A DNA stretch of 36,049 nucleotides. Origin: Lachnospiraceae bacterium (GTDB lineage Bacteria > Bacillota > Clostridia > Lachnospirales > Lachnospiraceae). Under the pieces are notes generated by a model. That model had not been told where the DNA came from. It saw only the letters and a program-made list of their open reading frames with translations, and did no database searches. The position numbers and the translations under genes are program-made. Positions 23,798 to 31,050 of this stretch are shown piece by piece; position 1 is the stretch's first letter; every line of letters begins with the position of its first letter. The DNA lies in the NCBI GenBank assembly GCA_029062885.1, contig JAIDPH010000281.1, forward strand, positions 1-36,049. Direction: 5' to 3'.

Positions 23798-24748
23798 ATG
23801 GAAAGCTTAACCAAAAACAGGCAGGATAAGCATACATTGGAGCAAATGACGGCGAAGTTTTTTGCACCTTATGTCATATCGGATGTTAAGGAGCTGACAG
23901 AAGGTTTTTTTAATGTGGCGTACAAAATCAGTTTGAATGATGGACGGGAAGTGATTTTAAAAGTAGCTCCCCAAAAAGAAGTGCGGATTATGACTTATGA
24001 AAAAAATATCATGAAAAGCGAAGTGGAAGCCATGAAAATGGTGGAGGATATACCTAAGATTCCGGCACCTAAAATACTTGGTTTTGACGAAAGCTGCCAA
24101 GTCTGCGAGTCGCCATATTTTTTTATGGAGATGTTGTCTGGAGAAAGCTTATACGAAGTGAAGAAAAACCTGTCGCAGGAGCAGATTCAGGATATTTATA
24201 TGGAGACAGGGAGAATCATAAGGCAGGTCAATGAGATAAACTGTCCTTGTTTTGGCTATCCTGGGCAGCTGGAATTTCAGGGAAAAGAGTGGTTTCCGGT
24301 ATTTAAAAGAATGTTAGAAACCGGAGTCAGTGATGCTGTTTCAGGACATGTGGATTTAAAGATACAAACAGAAAAGCTGTGGCCGCTTTTGGAAAAGGAC
24401 AAAGCTATATTTGAAGAAGTGACGAGACCGCAGCTTGTTCATTGGGATTGCTGGGATGGAAATATTTTTGTGAAAGACGGAAAAGTCACAGGTATTATAG
24501 ACTGGGAGCGCTGCCTTTGGGCTGACCCGCTGATGGAAGTGAACTTCCGTACTTATGATGATAATATGTGGTTTCGAAAAGGATATGGACTGGAACAATT
24601 ATCAGACAGCGAATACCGCAGAGCTTTGTGGTATGATATTTATCTGATGATTTTAATGTCTTCGGAATGCGAATACCGAAAATATGAAACGATGGATACA
24701 TATATATGGGCAACGGGAATTTTGCGGGAGCAGTTTGGGAAATTATAA
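23798..24748 (+). CDS. APH-family phosphotransferase
   Basis: A 316-residue kinase-fold enzyme of the aminoglycoside phosphotransferase / choline kinase superfamily. The N-lobe has VILKVAP with the ATP-binding lysine K55. The catalytic loop is HWDCWDGN (215-222; D217, N222), and the metal-binding IDWE follows (D235). A GGAGG site lies before the ATG. Such proteins phosphorylate antibiotics, sugars or amino alcohols; this one is not close enough to a known resistance enzyme to name. It is preceded by the small P-loop kinase in the same direction, and its end overlaps the convergent MgtC gene by six bases. Confidence 0.88.
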   Translation: MESLTKNRQDKHTLEQMTAKFFAPYVISDVKELTEGFFNVAYKISLNDGREVILKVAPQKEVRIMTYEKNIMKSEVEAMKMVEDIPKIPAPKILGFDESCQVCESPYFFMEMLSGESLYEVKKNLSQEQIQDIYMETGRIIRQVNEINCPCFGYPGQLEFQGKEWFPVFKRMLETGVSDAVSGHVDLKIQTEKLWPLLEKDKAIFEEVTRPQLVHWDCWDGNIFVKDGKVTGIIDWERCLWADPLMEVNFRTYDDNMWFRKGYGLEQLSDSEYRRALWYDIYLMILMSSECEYRKYETMDTYIWATGILREQFGKL

Positions 24749-25423
24749 TTCGTTTATTATTCCGACACCTTCCATTTCCCGTAAGGTTTGCAAATATGCA
24801 TTTTTGTTGACACCTTTCGGTATTCTGAAGGTAGTCATAATCTGAAAATATTGTCCTTTTGCCTTTGGCTTGTCCACCACAAAAGTATCGATAAAGCACT
24901 GATCTTCATTCAGCTTTTGGGTGATATGCGTAATCTCTTTGCCGCTGGTTGCTTCAATATAGAGTGTCATGTATCTTGAATGTTTATATACCTTGCTTTC
25001 GATATACGGAACAAAATGTACTCCTGCAAGCCAGAGTACGGTCAATATGAGCGCCCCGTCGATAAAGCCGATTCCTACCGCCAGACCGACACAGGCACAG
25101 GTCCAGATGCTCGCGGCAAAAGTAAGTCCCTTGATCCGGTGACCGGACACAAGGATAGAGCCGGCGCCCAAAAACCCCACGCCACTGATGGCCTGAGCGG
25201 CAATTCTGGAGATATCAAGCCGCCCCGGATAAAGCGCCTCAAGGTACTGTTCTAAAAGCATTATCATTGTAGCCCCAAGGCATACGGTAATTATGGTCCG
25301 CACACCGCCACCGCGGCGCTTTGCACCTCTGTCGATGCCGATTACCGTACCGAGCACAAGGGATACAGCCATTCGAATCATGATGCTGCTCCATGTCCAA
25401 GCTGAAAAGGAAAGAGTAAACAT
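24743..25423 (-). CDS. MgtC/SapB family membrane protein
   Basis: A 226-residue membrane protein. The conserved MgtC core is present in residues 10-125, including SLVLGTVIGIDRGAKRRGGG, and GVGFLGAGSILVSG in the third or fourth segment. A cytoplasmic C-terminal domain (about 140-226) of ACT-like appearance follows (YFQIMTTFRIPKG). The family is linked to magnesium stress and membrane ATPase regulation in enteric bacteria; the role here is not known. A GAGG site precedes the ATG. It overlaps the APH-like gene on the opposite strand by six bases. Confidence 0.92.
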   Translation of the reverse strand: MFTLSFSAWTWSSIMIRMAVSLVLGTVIGIDRGAKRRGGGVRTIITVCLGATMIMLLEQYLEALYPGRLDISRIAAQAISGVGFLGAGSILVSGHRIKGLTFAASIWTCACVGLAVGIGFIDGALILTVLWLAGVHFVPYIESKVYKHSRYMTLYIEATSGKEITHITQKLNEDQCFIDTFVVDKPKAKGQYFQIMTTFRIPKGVNKNAYLQTLREMEGVGIINEL

Positions 25424-25542
25424 ATCAAGTACCTCGCTGATTGCAACGAATTTTATGGGGTCAATTTTATTATAGGAAATTATTTTTACGTTGTAAATAT
25501 GCGGATCACATTACTTTCAGAACTGAGCAAATTTGAATTACA

Positions 25543-25571
25543 TTGACATAGAAGTCGGTTTCTTTTAGAAT
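25543..25571 (+). promoter_or_regulatory. Sigma-A promoter of the Ig-like lipoprotein
   Basis: TTGACA (25543-25548) and TAGAAT (25566-25571) are 17 bases apart. The leader to the ATG is about 90 bases. This is among the best promoters in the window. Confidence 0.75.
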
Positions 25572-25666
25572 TAGTATATAAATCATAAATACAAATGACT
25601 GTAACGGTTAATGATTCTTGGCTCATTGAGTAGCGGTCAATTCCCTGTTTCAGAAGGAGATTGAAA

Positions 25667-26692
25667 ATGAGAAAATTCACTTTAAATCTGGCAACAGTCC
25701 TGACTCTGACACTAACCCTATATGGCTGTGGAAGTCAGACAGGTTTAGGGAGTAAAGATACGAATATAAATGAAAATACGAATATAAATGAAAACGCCAA
25801 TGGTGTCATAAGTGAAAACACAGATGCTCCCACTAACGTTTCCCCAACCGACAGCAATGAACTCCAAAACGAAAATACTGTAAGCCCGTCAACCATAGAA
25901 GCAGTACAGGGAGGACCATATGGAAGGATTTCCGTATCGTTACCCGACGATTGGAGCTATGAAGCGTGTCCGATTGACAGTGAAGCTTTGATTAATGGAA
26001 TATACGGAATCCATTTATATCCTGAGGATAAGTCTGACGGTTATATTGAACTTGCCTATGTAGAGTTTTTCGGCGTATGCGGAACAGGGCTTGAAACGGA
26101 AAACGCAACCATTGCGGGAAGCCCTGCCAATATTGGAACTTATGATAATCATGAATATTGGGATTTTATTTCATTTAAGGGTGAAAATGAGGGTATAGTT
26201 GCACTGACATATTGCGTGGATGATTGGTGGAGTGAGTACGGCAATCAGACTTTGGATATTCTTGATACGCTGTCGTTTGACCAGAATATTAAAGAAGGTG
26301 GTGCATATGTTTACAGTGCCGAATCACAGATAGAAGAGATTGGTCTGTCTTTAGCTTTAAAAAATATATCTTCTACAGGTGCGACCCTTGTGTTTAACTG
26401 TTACGATGAAGCTGCTCCGACAGGCTACATTCAATTTGGGGAAGATTTCACTATTGAGATGCATAAAAATGGTAAATGGGAAGAAGCGCTGATTCCTATA
26501 GAAGGGAATTATGCGTTTCATGACGTTGCCTATGTGATTGATGGAGACAGAACAGAAATGGATATGGAATGGAAATGGATATATGGAGAACTTGAACCGG
26601 GTGAGTACAGGATAAAAAAGAGCGTTGATGACTTTAGGGCGAGTGGAGATTATGACGAATATACAGTTTATGCGCAATTTATTCTGAACTGA
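25667..26692 (+). CDS. Lipoprotein with C-terminal Ig-like domain
   Basis: A 341-residue predicted lipoprotein. The signal MRKFTLNLATVLTLTLTLYGC ends in a lipobox with Cys21 and resembles the signal at 20164. A tether of about 50 residues rich in Asn, Thr and Glu follows, with a tandem TNINENTNINEN repeat encoded by two copies of a 17-18 bp unit. The middle (SLPDDWSYEACPID onward) is a small globular domain. The C-terminal 120 residues, ending YGELEPGEYRIKKSVDDFR then YTVYAQF, fit a bacterial Ig-like domain common in clostridial lipoproteins. AAGGAGA lies six bases before the ATG at 25667; TTG 25661 is unlikely. Function is unknown; cell-surface location is likely. Confidence 0.85.
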   Translation: MRKFTLNLATVLTLTLTLYGCGSQTGLGSKDTNINENTNINENANGVISENTDAPTNVSPTDSNELQNENTVSPSTIEAVQGGPYGRISVSLPDDWSYEACPIDSEALINGIYGIHLYPEDKSDGYIELAYVEFFGVCGTGLETENATIAGSPANIGTYDNHEYWDFISFKGENEGIVALTYCVDDWWSEYGNQTLDILDTLSFDQNIKEGGAYVYSAESQIEEIGLSLALKNISSTGATLVFNCYDEAAPTGYIQFGEDFTIEMHKNGKWEEALIPIEGNYAFHDVAYVIDGDRTEMDMEWKWIYGELEPGEYRIKKSVDDFRASGDYDEYTVYAQFILN

Positions 26693-26702
26693 TTTAAGAG
26701 TT

Positions 26703-27173
26703 TTACCGCACATAACGATAATACCTAAAGCCGTCTTCTTCTCTTACATAGTGAAAGCCAACCTTTTCAAGCACATGCTGACTCCGTGTGTTTTTTGTAA
26801 TTGTGTCTGCGTTAACTGCTACCATTCCCAAAGTATCAAAAGCATACTGCAGTGCTAACCGTTCAGCGCAAGTTCCATATCCATGCCCTTTCACAGTGTC
26901 GTTTTGCATATGAATGCTTAAGGTGCATTCTTTATTTTCCCAATCTATCTGCTTTAGTTGAAGTTCCCCTATAGGTCTGTTATCTTTCATAATAGTAAAA
27001 ATAACACGAGATGGACTTTGCTTGGATTCAAAATATCTATCTACTGAGTTTTCGTCATATTGGTATACGGTAAACAGCTCCATGTCCATATATATGGCAG
27101 GGTCATTTTCCCAGCCTTGATATAATTCATGACAAAGCTCTCTGGTCATAATACATAGAGATATTTCTTTCAT
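26703..27173 (-). CDS. GNAT family N-acetyltransferase
   Basis: A 157-residue acetyltransferase of the GNAT superfamily, which transfers acetyl from acetyl-CoA to an amine. The CoA pyrophosphate loop is seen as TVKGHGYGTCAERLALQYAF, preceded by a beta bulge strand (CTLSIHMQND). The late NTRSQHVLEKVGFHYV is typical of the ribosomal-protein (RimJ/RimL-like) acetyltransferase subgroup. AAAAAGGAGG precedes the ATG at 27173; a longer frame upstream lacks a ribosome site. It is convergent with the Ig-like lipoprotein and divergent from the sugar importer operon. The substrate is unknown. Confidence 0.9.
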   Translation of the reverse strand: MKEISLCIMTRELCHELYQGWENDPAIYMDMELFTVYQYDENSVDRYFESKQSPSRVIFTIMKDNRPIGELQLKQIDWENKECTLSIHMQNDTVKGHGYGTCAERLALQYAFDTLGMVAVNADTITKNTRSQHVLEKVGFHYVREEDGFRYYRYVR

Positions 27174-27318
27174 AAACGCCTCCTTTTTTAGTTTCCTCCA
27201 CCAAATTCCTATTTTGTAGATACAATTATAACCTAATCCGGACAAGCCTACAATATTAAAGAAGAAACAAAAGGATTTTTAGCTTAACAAAGCATCCTCA
27301 ACTTACAGACATTGAATC

Positions 27319-27347
27319 TGGACAACATTTGTTTTTTTCAGTATAAT
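27319..27347 (+). promoter_or_regulatory. Sigma-A promoter of the carbohydrate importer operon
   Basis: TGGACA (27319-27324) and TATAAT (27342-27347) are 17 bases apart. The predicted start near 27354 falls inside the palindrome that follows. The leader to the ATPase gene is about 70 bases. Confidence 0.75.
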
Positions 27348-27348
27348 A

Positions 27349-27377
27349 ACAGATAATTTACTTCGTAAATTATCTGT
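27349..27377. promoter_or_regulatory. Palindromic operator over the importer transcript start
   Basis: ACAGATAATTTAC (27349-27361) and GTAAATTATCTGT (27365-27377) form a perfect 13-bp inverted repeat with a TTC centre. It begins two bases after the -10 box and so overlaps the transcript start, the classical position for a repressor site. No LacI-type gene is adjacent, so the regulator is elsewhere. As RNA it could also be a leader hairpin. Confidence 0.6.
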
Positions 27378-27425
27378 AGAAAAATAAGAAGGTAGATTGT
27401 AGCTGCGAAAGGAGCATAGTTTAGT

Positions 27426-28520
27426 ATGAAAGTCGTATTGCAGAACCTGACGAAAAAATTTCCGAACCGTGACAGGAAGAATCATGACGATGTGATTGCT
27501 GTAAATGATTTTACGTTTGAAATTCCTGATGGTAAACTGATCGGTCTGCTCGGACCCTCCGGTTGTGGTAAGAGTACGACGCTCAATCTGATAAGCGGTC
27601 TTACGAAGCCGACTGAGGGCAGGATCTTTTTCGGAGATGATGACGTAACCGACTTACCGCCGGAAAACAGGGGAATCGGTCTGGTATTCCAAAACTATGC
27701 GCTTTATCCGCATCTTAACGTTAAACAGAATATTATGTTCCCATTGCAGAACCTTAAGGGAAAAGATAAGCTTTCCAAAGCGGAAATGCTTGAGAAGGCA
27801 TATGAGGCGGCAAAGCTTGTTCAGATTGACGGACTGATGGAGCGTAAGCCCGGAGAGCTTTCCGGAGGTCAGCAGCAGCGTGTGGCTATAGCCCGTGCTC
27901 TGGTGAAAATGCCGCGAGTGCTTCTGCTGGATGAGCCGCTTTCCAATCTGGATGCACGTCTGAGGTTACAGACGAGGGAGGAAATCAGGAGAATACAACG
28001 GGAGACGAAGATCACTACCATATTCGTAACGCATGATCAGGAAGAGGCAATGAGTATTTCTGACATGATTGTCGTTATGAAGGACGGCATAGTACAGCAA
28101 ATCGGCGCACCACAGGAAGTCTATGACAATCCTGCGAATCTGTTCGTTGCCAGATTCCTTGGAACTCCTCCGATAAATGTATTTAACGGACAGATTAAAG
28201 ATAACAGATTATATATAGGCGAAGATGCTGTGCTGGATTTAAATGGCGTTTCCGATAAGGAAGTATATGTGGGTATCAGACCTGAGGGCTTTATCCTTAA
28301 TGATGACGGAGCGTTTGCCTGTGATTTAAGAGGCGTGGAAGTAATGGGGCGTGATATCAGCGTACTTTCCGCTAACGAGGCATCATTGAATCCGACTGTC
28401 CGCTCCATAATCGGTACTGAGAATAAAGTGGATACTGATAAAAACGTTGTCAAATTTGACTTAAAGCCATATAAAGTATTTATTTTTGACAAAGAAACGG
28501 AAGAAAGAATATATTTCTAA
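27426..28520 (+). CDS. Carbohydrate ABC importer ATPase (UgpC/MsmK-like)
   Basis: A 364-residue ATPase for CUT1-type sugar importers. It has Walker A GPSGCGKST (43-51), signature LSGGQQQRVAIARAL, Walker B VLLLDEPLSNLDARL and a switch TIFVTHDQEEAM. The C-terminal 110 residues form the regulatory TOBE/OB domain seen in MalK and MsmK proteins (PINVFNG, GIRPEGF). It powers uptake with the two permeases downstream; such ATPases are sometimes shared among several importers. GAAAGGAG precedes the ATG. The first permease begins 66 bases after the stop, so an operon is likely. Confidence 0.95.
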   Translation: MKVVLQNLTKKFPNRDRKNHDDVIAVNDFTFEIPDGKLIGLLGPSGCGKSTTLNLISGLTKPTEGRIFFGDDDVTDLPPENRGIGLVFQNYALYPHLNVKQNIMFPLQNLKGKDKLSKAEMLEKAYEAAKLVQIDGLMERKPGELSGGQQQRVAIARALVKMPRVLLLDEPLSNLDARLRLQTREEIRRIQRETKITTIFVTHDQEEAMSISDMIVVMKDGIVQQIGAPQEVYDNPANLFVARFLGTPPINVFNGQIKDNRLYIGEDAVLDLNGVSDKEVYVGIRPEGFILNDDGAFACDLRGVEVMGRDISVLSANEASLNPTVRSIIGTENKVDTDKNVVKFDLKPYKVFIFDKETEERIYF

Positions 28521-28586
28521 GGCATTCAGGCAGAGAGAAAGCTTTCTGTATAAATTTAAGTGTAAGGGAAGGCGTAGCTATCAATT

Positions 28587-29492
28587 ATGAAACAGAAAAA
28601 ATTTAGTTTAGGCGGCATAAAAGGCTGGCTGTATCTTTTACCGGCGATTCTTTTTCTGGGGTTCTTTATGGTATACCCGTTGATTGACGTGTTCGTTTAT
28701 TCATTTGAAGAGGGATATAATTCCGCGTCTCAGACATATTTCGGAACCGGTTTATACAATTATTCATATGTTTTGCATGACCATTACTTTTTGCAGGCTG
28801 TAAAGAACACATTTATATTAGTAGTCATTACCGTACCGCTGTCTACGGGAATTGCGCTGCTTATTTCAGTGGCTCTCAGTTCCATTAAACCTCTCAGGAA
28901 TTTGTTCCAGACAGTGTATTTTCTCCCATATGTAACCAATACACTGGCTGTCGGGCTGGTGTTTATGATTCTGTTCAAAAAGACCGCATACTCTGACGGT
29001 CTGATTAATCTTCTAATTACATGGTTCGGCGGAAAGAGCGTAGATTTTATCGATGGACCGTACTGGGCGAAAATGTTCGTACTGTGCTTCTATACAATCT
29101 GGGTAGTTATGCCGTTTAAGATTCTGATTCTGACCAGTGCGCTTTCGTCCGTGAATGAGGAGTATTATAAGGCGGCAAAGGTTGACGGCACTTCAAAGTT
29201 TAGAACTTTCGTGAGAATTACGCTTCCGATGATATCCCCGATGATTTTCTATCTGATCATCACCGGATTTATCGGCGCATTCAAAGCATACAGTGATGCA
29301 GTCGCCTTATTTGGCACTAACTTAAATGCAGCGGAAATGAATACTATCGTCGGATACGTTTATGATATGCTGTACGGCGACAGCGGCGGCTATCCGTCAT
29401 ATGCTTCGGCGGCGGCGATAATACTGTTTACCATAGTACTGACTATTACATGTATAAATTTACTGGTTAGTAAGAAGAATGTGCATTATTAG
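28587..29492 (+). CDS. Carbohydrate ABC importer permease (MalF/UgpA type)
   Basis: A 301-residue integral membrane permease with six expected segments. The opening GWLYLLPAILFLGFFMVYPLID is typical of the MalF side, and the cytoplasmic loop motif EYYKAAKVDGTSKFRTFVRI is the EAA loop that docks on the ATPase. The TAG stop at 29490-29492 coincides with the left end of element B, and the last codons (NVHY and stop) are repeated on the far side of the insert at 30019-30033. Only a distant AAGGGAAGG is seen before the ATG. It works with the second permease, which lies beyond the insert. Confidence 0.95.
   Translation: MKQKKFSLGGIKGWLYLLPAILFLGFFMVYPLIDVFVYSFEEGYNSASQTYFGTGLYNYSYVLHDHYFLQAVKNTFILVVITVPLSTGIALLISVALSSIKPLRNLFQTVYFLPYVTNTLAVGLVFMILFKKTAYSDGLINLLITWFGGKSVDFIDGPYWAKMFVLCFYTIWVVMPFKILILTSALSSVNEEYYKAAKVDGTSKFRTFVRITLPMISPMIFYLIITGFIGAFKAYSDAVALFGTNLNAAEMNTIVGYVYDMLYGDSGGYPSYASAAAIILFTIVLTITCINLLVSKKNVHY
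29478..29492. repeat. 15-bp direct repeat, left copy
   Basis: AATGTGCATTATTAG encodes NVHY and the stop of the first permease. It matches 30019-30033 (AACGTGCATTACTAG) at 13 of 15 positions, both differences being silent. The pair brackets the A+B element insert like an old target duplication. Confidence 0.7.
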
Positions 29493-29796
29493 GATTCGGG
29501 TGTCAAAAGGTGCCTTCTACGAACTGAGATGGCAGATTGCACAAAATGTTCCCTTGCGCCTGACTTCTGAATATGGATTTTCTAAATATTCCGATGGCGT
29601 AGTGGAGACGGACGCAACCGCCCGCCATTCGCCGTCCGGGCTCACTACGGGCTTTTCGGGACATCCATGTCCCGAAATTGCTGGATATAGAACGGAATAT
29701 TAAGAAAATCACATATTCCTGCGTAAGGCACTTCGCGAACATTTTGTGCAATCTGCCAGCAATACTTTATATAATCACCTTTTGACACCCGAATCC
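29492..29796. repeat. Long near-palindromic element B, copy 2 (about 305 bp)
   Basis: The ends at 29492-29512 and 29776-29796 are exact 21-bp inverted repeats beginning GGATTCGGGTGTCAAAAGG; including flanking TA on both sides gives 23. After 18 unmatched bases, a second exact pair of 20 bp lies at 29531-29550 and 29738-29757. The centre holds a further palindrome with CGGGACAT and ATGTCCCG. The element is inverted relative to copy 1 at 2321-2629. No protein is encoded. Confidence 0.85.
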
Positions 29797-29847
29797 TACG
29801 TAAGTTATCGGATAGACATTTACGAAACTGCCTATTGCCAATACGTA

Positions 29848-29985
29848 GTTGTACAATATATACAAAACATAAGCAGGTGCTCTGCCGCCGTCGGTACTTT
29901 GGCTGCGTATTTTGCAGCCTTAGTACCGCTACGAGCGGCAATGCAGCGCAAGCGTGCCAGCGTTGATTTGTATATATTGTACAAC
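29848..29985. repeat. Short inverted-repeat element A, copy 2 (about 138 bp)
   Basis: Bounded by GTTGTACAATATATACAAA (29848-29866) and its exact reverse complement (29967-29985), a 19-bp perfect terminal inverted repeat. The interior matches copy 1 (2128-2283) in inverted orientation, including a CAGCC-TTAGTACCGCT block. Together with element B it forms the same module as near 2.1-2.6 kb. Confidence 0.82.
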
Positions 29986-30018
29986 GGACGTCTTGAGAAC
30001 ACCGTTTCACAATTAATT

Positions 30019-30033
30019 AACGTGCATTACTAG
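30019..30033. repeat. 15-bp direct repeat, right copy
   Basis: AACGTGCATTACTAG matches the end of the first permease gene (29478-29492) with two silent differences. It is followed at once by AAAGGAG, the ribosome site of the second permease. This suggests that the permease end originally abutted this site. Confidence 0.7.
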
Positions 30034-30053
30034 AAAGGAGCAAGGTTATTAAT

Positions 30054-30917
30054 ATGGATTACAGTAAAATAGAAAAATCCGCTCGAACGCGTAAAACAGT
30101 AATGAACACAATCACCTACACCCTTCTGGTTCTCTGGGCTATAATAGTCCTGTTCCCCTTTTACTGGATGCTTCTTACATCAGTGAAGGGCTACGGCGAG
30201 TATAATTCAGAGCATATTCCCAAGTTTTTCACTACATCGCCGACGTTTCAGAACTACATTGACGCCTTTACTACGGTGTCGCTTGGAAGATATTTTGCGA
30301 ATACAGCGATTTTCACTATTATAACAACGGCTATAATGTTAGTAGTGATAACTCTTGCTGCATTTGCTTTTGCAAGGTTGGATTTCAGGGGGAAAAACGT
30401 CGCATTTGTTATTTTCCTTTCACTTATGATGATACCGAATGAATTAGTTGTTATTACCAACTTCGTGACTATTACGGATTTAAATCTGCGCAATACGTTT
30501 CCTGGGCTTATTCTGCCCTCCGTTACGTCTGTCTTTTATATTTATTTGTTAAAAGAGAATTTTGAGCAGATACCTGACACTTTGTATTATGCGGCGAAGG
30601 TCGATGGTACGTCGGATTTAAAATATCTTCTTAAGGTAATGATACCGATATCACGACCTACGCTCATAACCATAACCATATTGAAGGTAATCGAGTGCTG
30701 GAACTCATATGTGTGGCCCAGACTTATTACTGATGACGAGAACTATTATCTTGTTTCAAACGGAATTCAGGAGATAAGAGAGAACGGATTCGGACGCGAG
30801 AATATTCCTGCGATGATGGCGGCCGTAGTGGTAATCTCTGTTCCCCTTATCGTTCTTTTTCTGATATTCAGGGGAAAAGTCATGGAAGGAGTATCAAGAG
30901 GGGGAACCAAGGGATGA
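30054..30917 (+). CDS. Carbohydrate ABC importer permease (MalG/UgpE type)
   Basis: A 287-residue permease with six expected membrane segments. The start region LWAIIVLFPFYWMLLTSVK and the EAA loop DTLYYAAKVDGTSDLKYLLK are diagnostic for the MalG side of CUT1 importers. A strong AAAGGAG lies 13 bases upstream of the ATG. It must pair with the permease encoded at 28587, although about 560 bases with the repeat module now separate the two genes. The binding-protein gene follows after a hairpin-rich gap. Confidence 0.95.
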   Translation: MDYSKIEKSARTRKTVMNTITYTLLVLWAIIVLFPFYWMLLTSVKGYGEYNSEHIPKFFTTSPTFQNYIDAFTTVSLGRYFANTAIFTIITTAIMLVVITLAAFAFARLDFRGKNVAFVIFLSLMMIPNELVVITNFVTITDLNLRNTFPGLILPSVTSVFYIYLLKENFEQIPDTLYYAAKVDGTSDLKYLLKVMIPISRPTLITITILKVIECWNSYVWPRLITDDENYYLVSNGIQEIRENGFGRENIPAMMAAVVVISVPLIVLFLIFRGKVMEGVSRGGTKG

Positions 30918-30919
30918 TA

Positions 30920-31008
30920 GTGTGAAAAATATATTTTTCACACACATACTTGTATGTGTTATGCTTTGCATGTGTTACGCAATATTTGTGCAGGCATCAC
31001 TGATGCCT
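30920..31008 (+). promoter_or_regulatory. Three consecutive hairpins between permease and binding-protein genes
   Basis: GTGTGAAAAATATATTTTTCACAC-type palindrome at 30920-30943 (24 bases, perfect), ACACATAC-TT-GTATGTGT at 30942-30959, and AGGCATC-ACT-GATGCCT at 30992-31008. No long T-tract follows the last. Such arrays commonly act in RNA stability or partial termination; here they could set the ratio of binding protein to permeases. Confidence 0.6.
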
Positions 31009-31050
31009 TGGGCACTCAAATTTGCAGGCTGAGAAAGGAGTAAGGTTATC

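Noticed and set aside
2128-29985. Recent inversion of the 27 kb segment between the two repeat modules
   Set aside because: Reversing the segment would place the two permease genes in opposite directions and break the importer operon, so the present order is probably the original one.
29746-30033. 95-codon frame through element A copy 2 ending in NVHY
   Set aside because: It reads through an inverted-repeat element. Only the last codons match a real gene because of the flanking 15-bp direct repeat.
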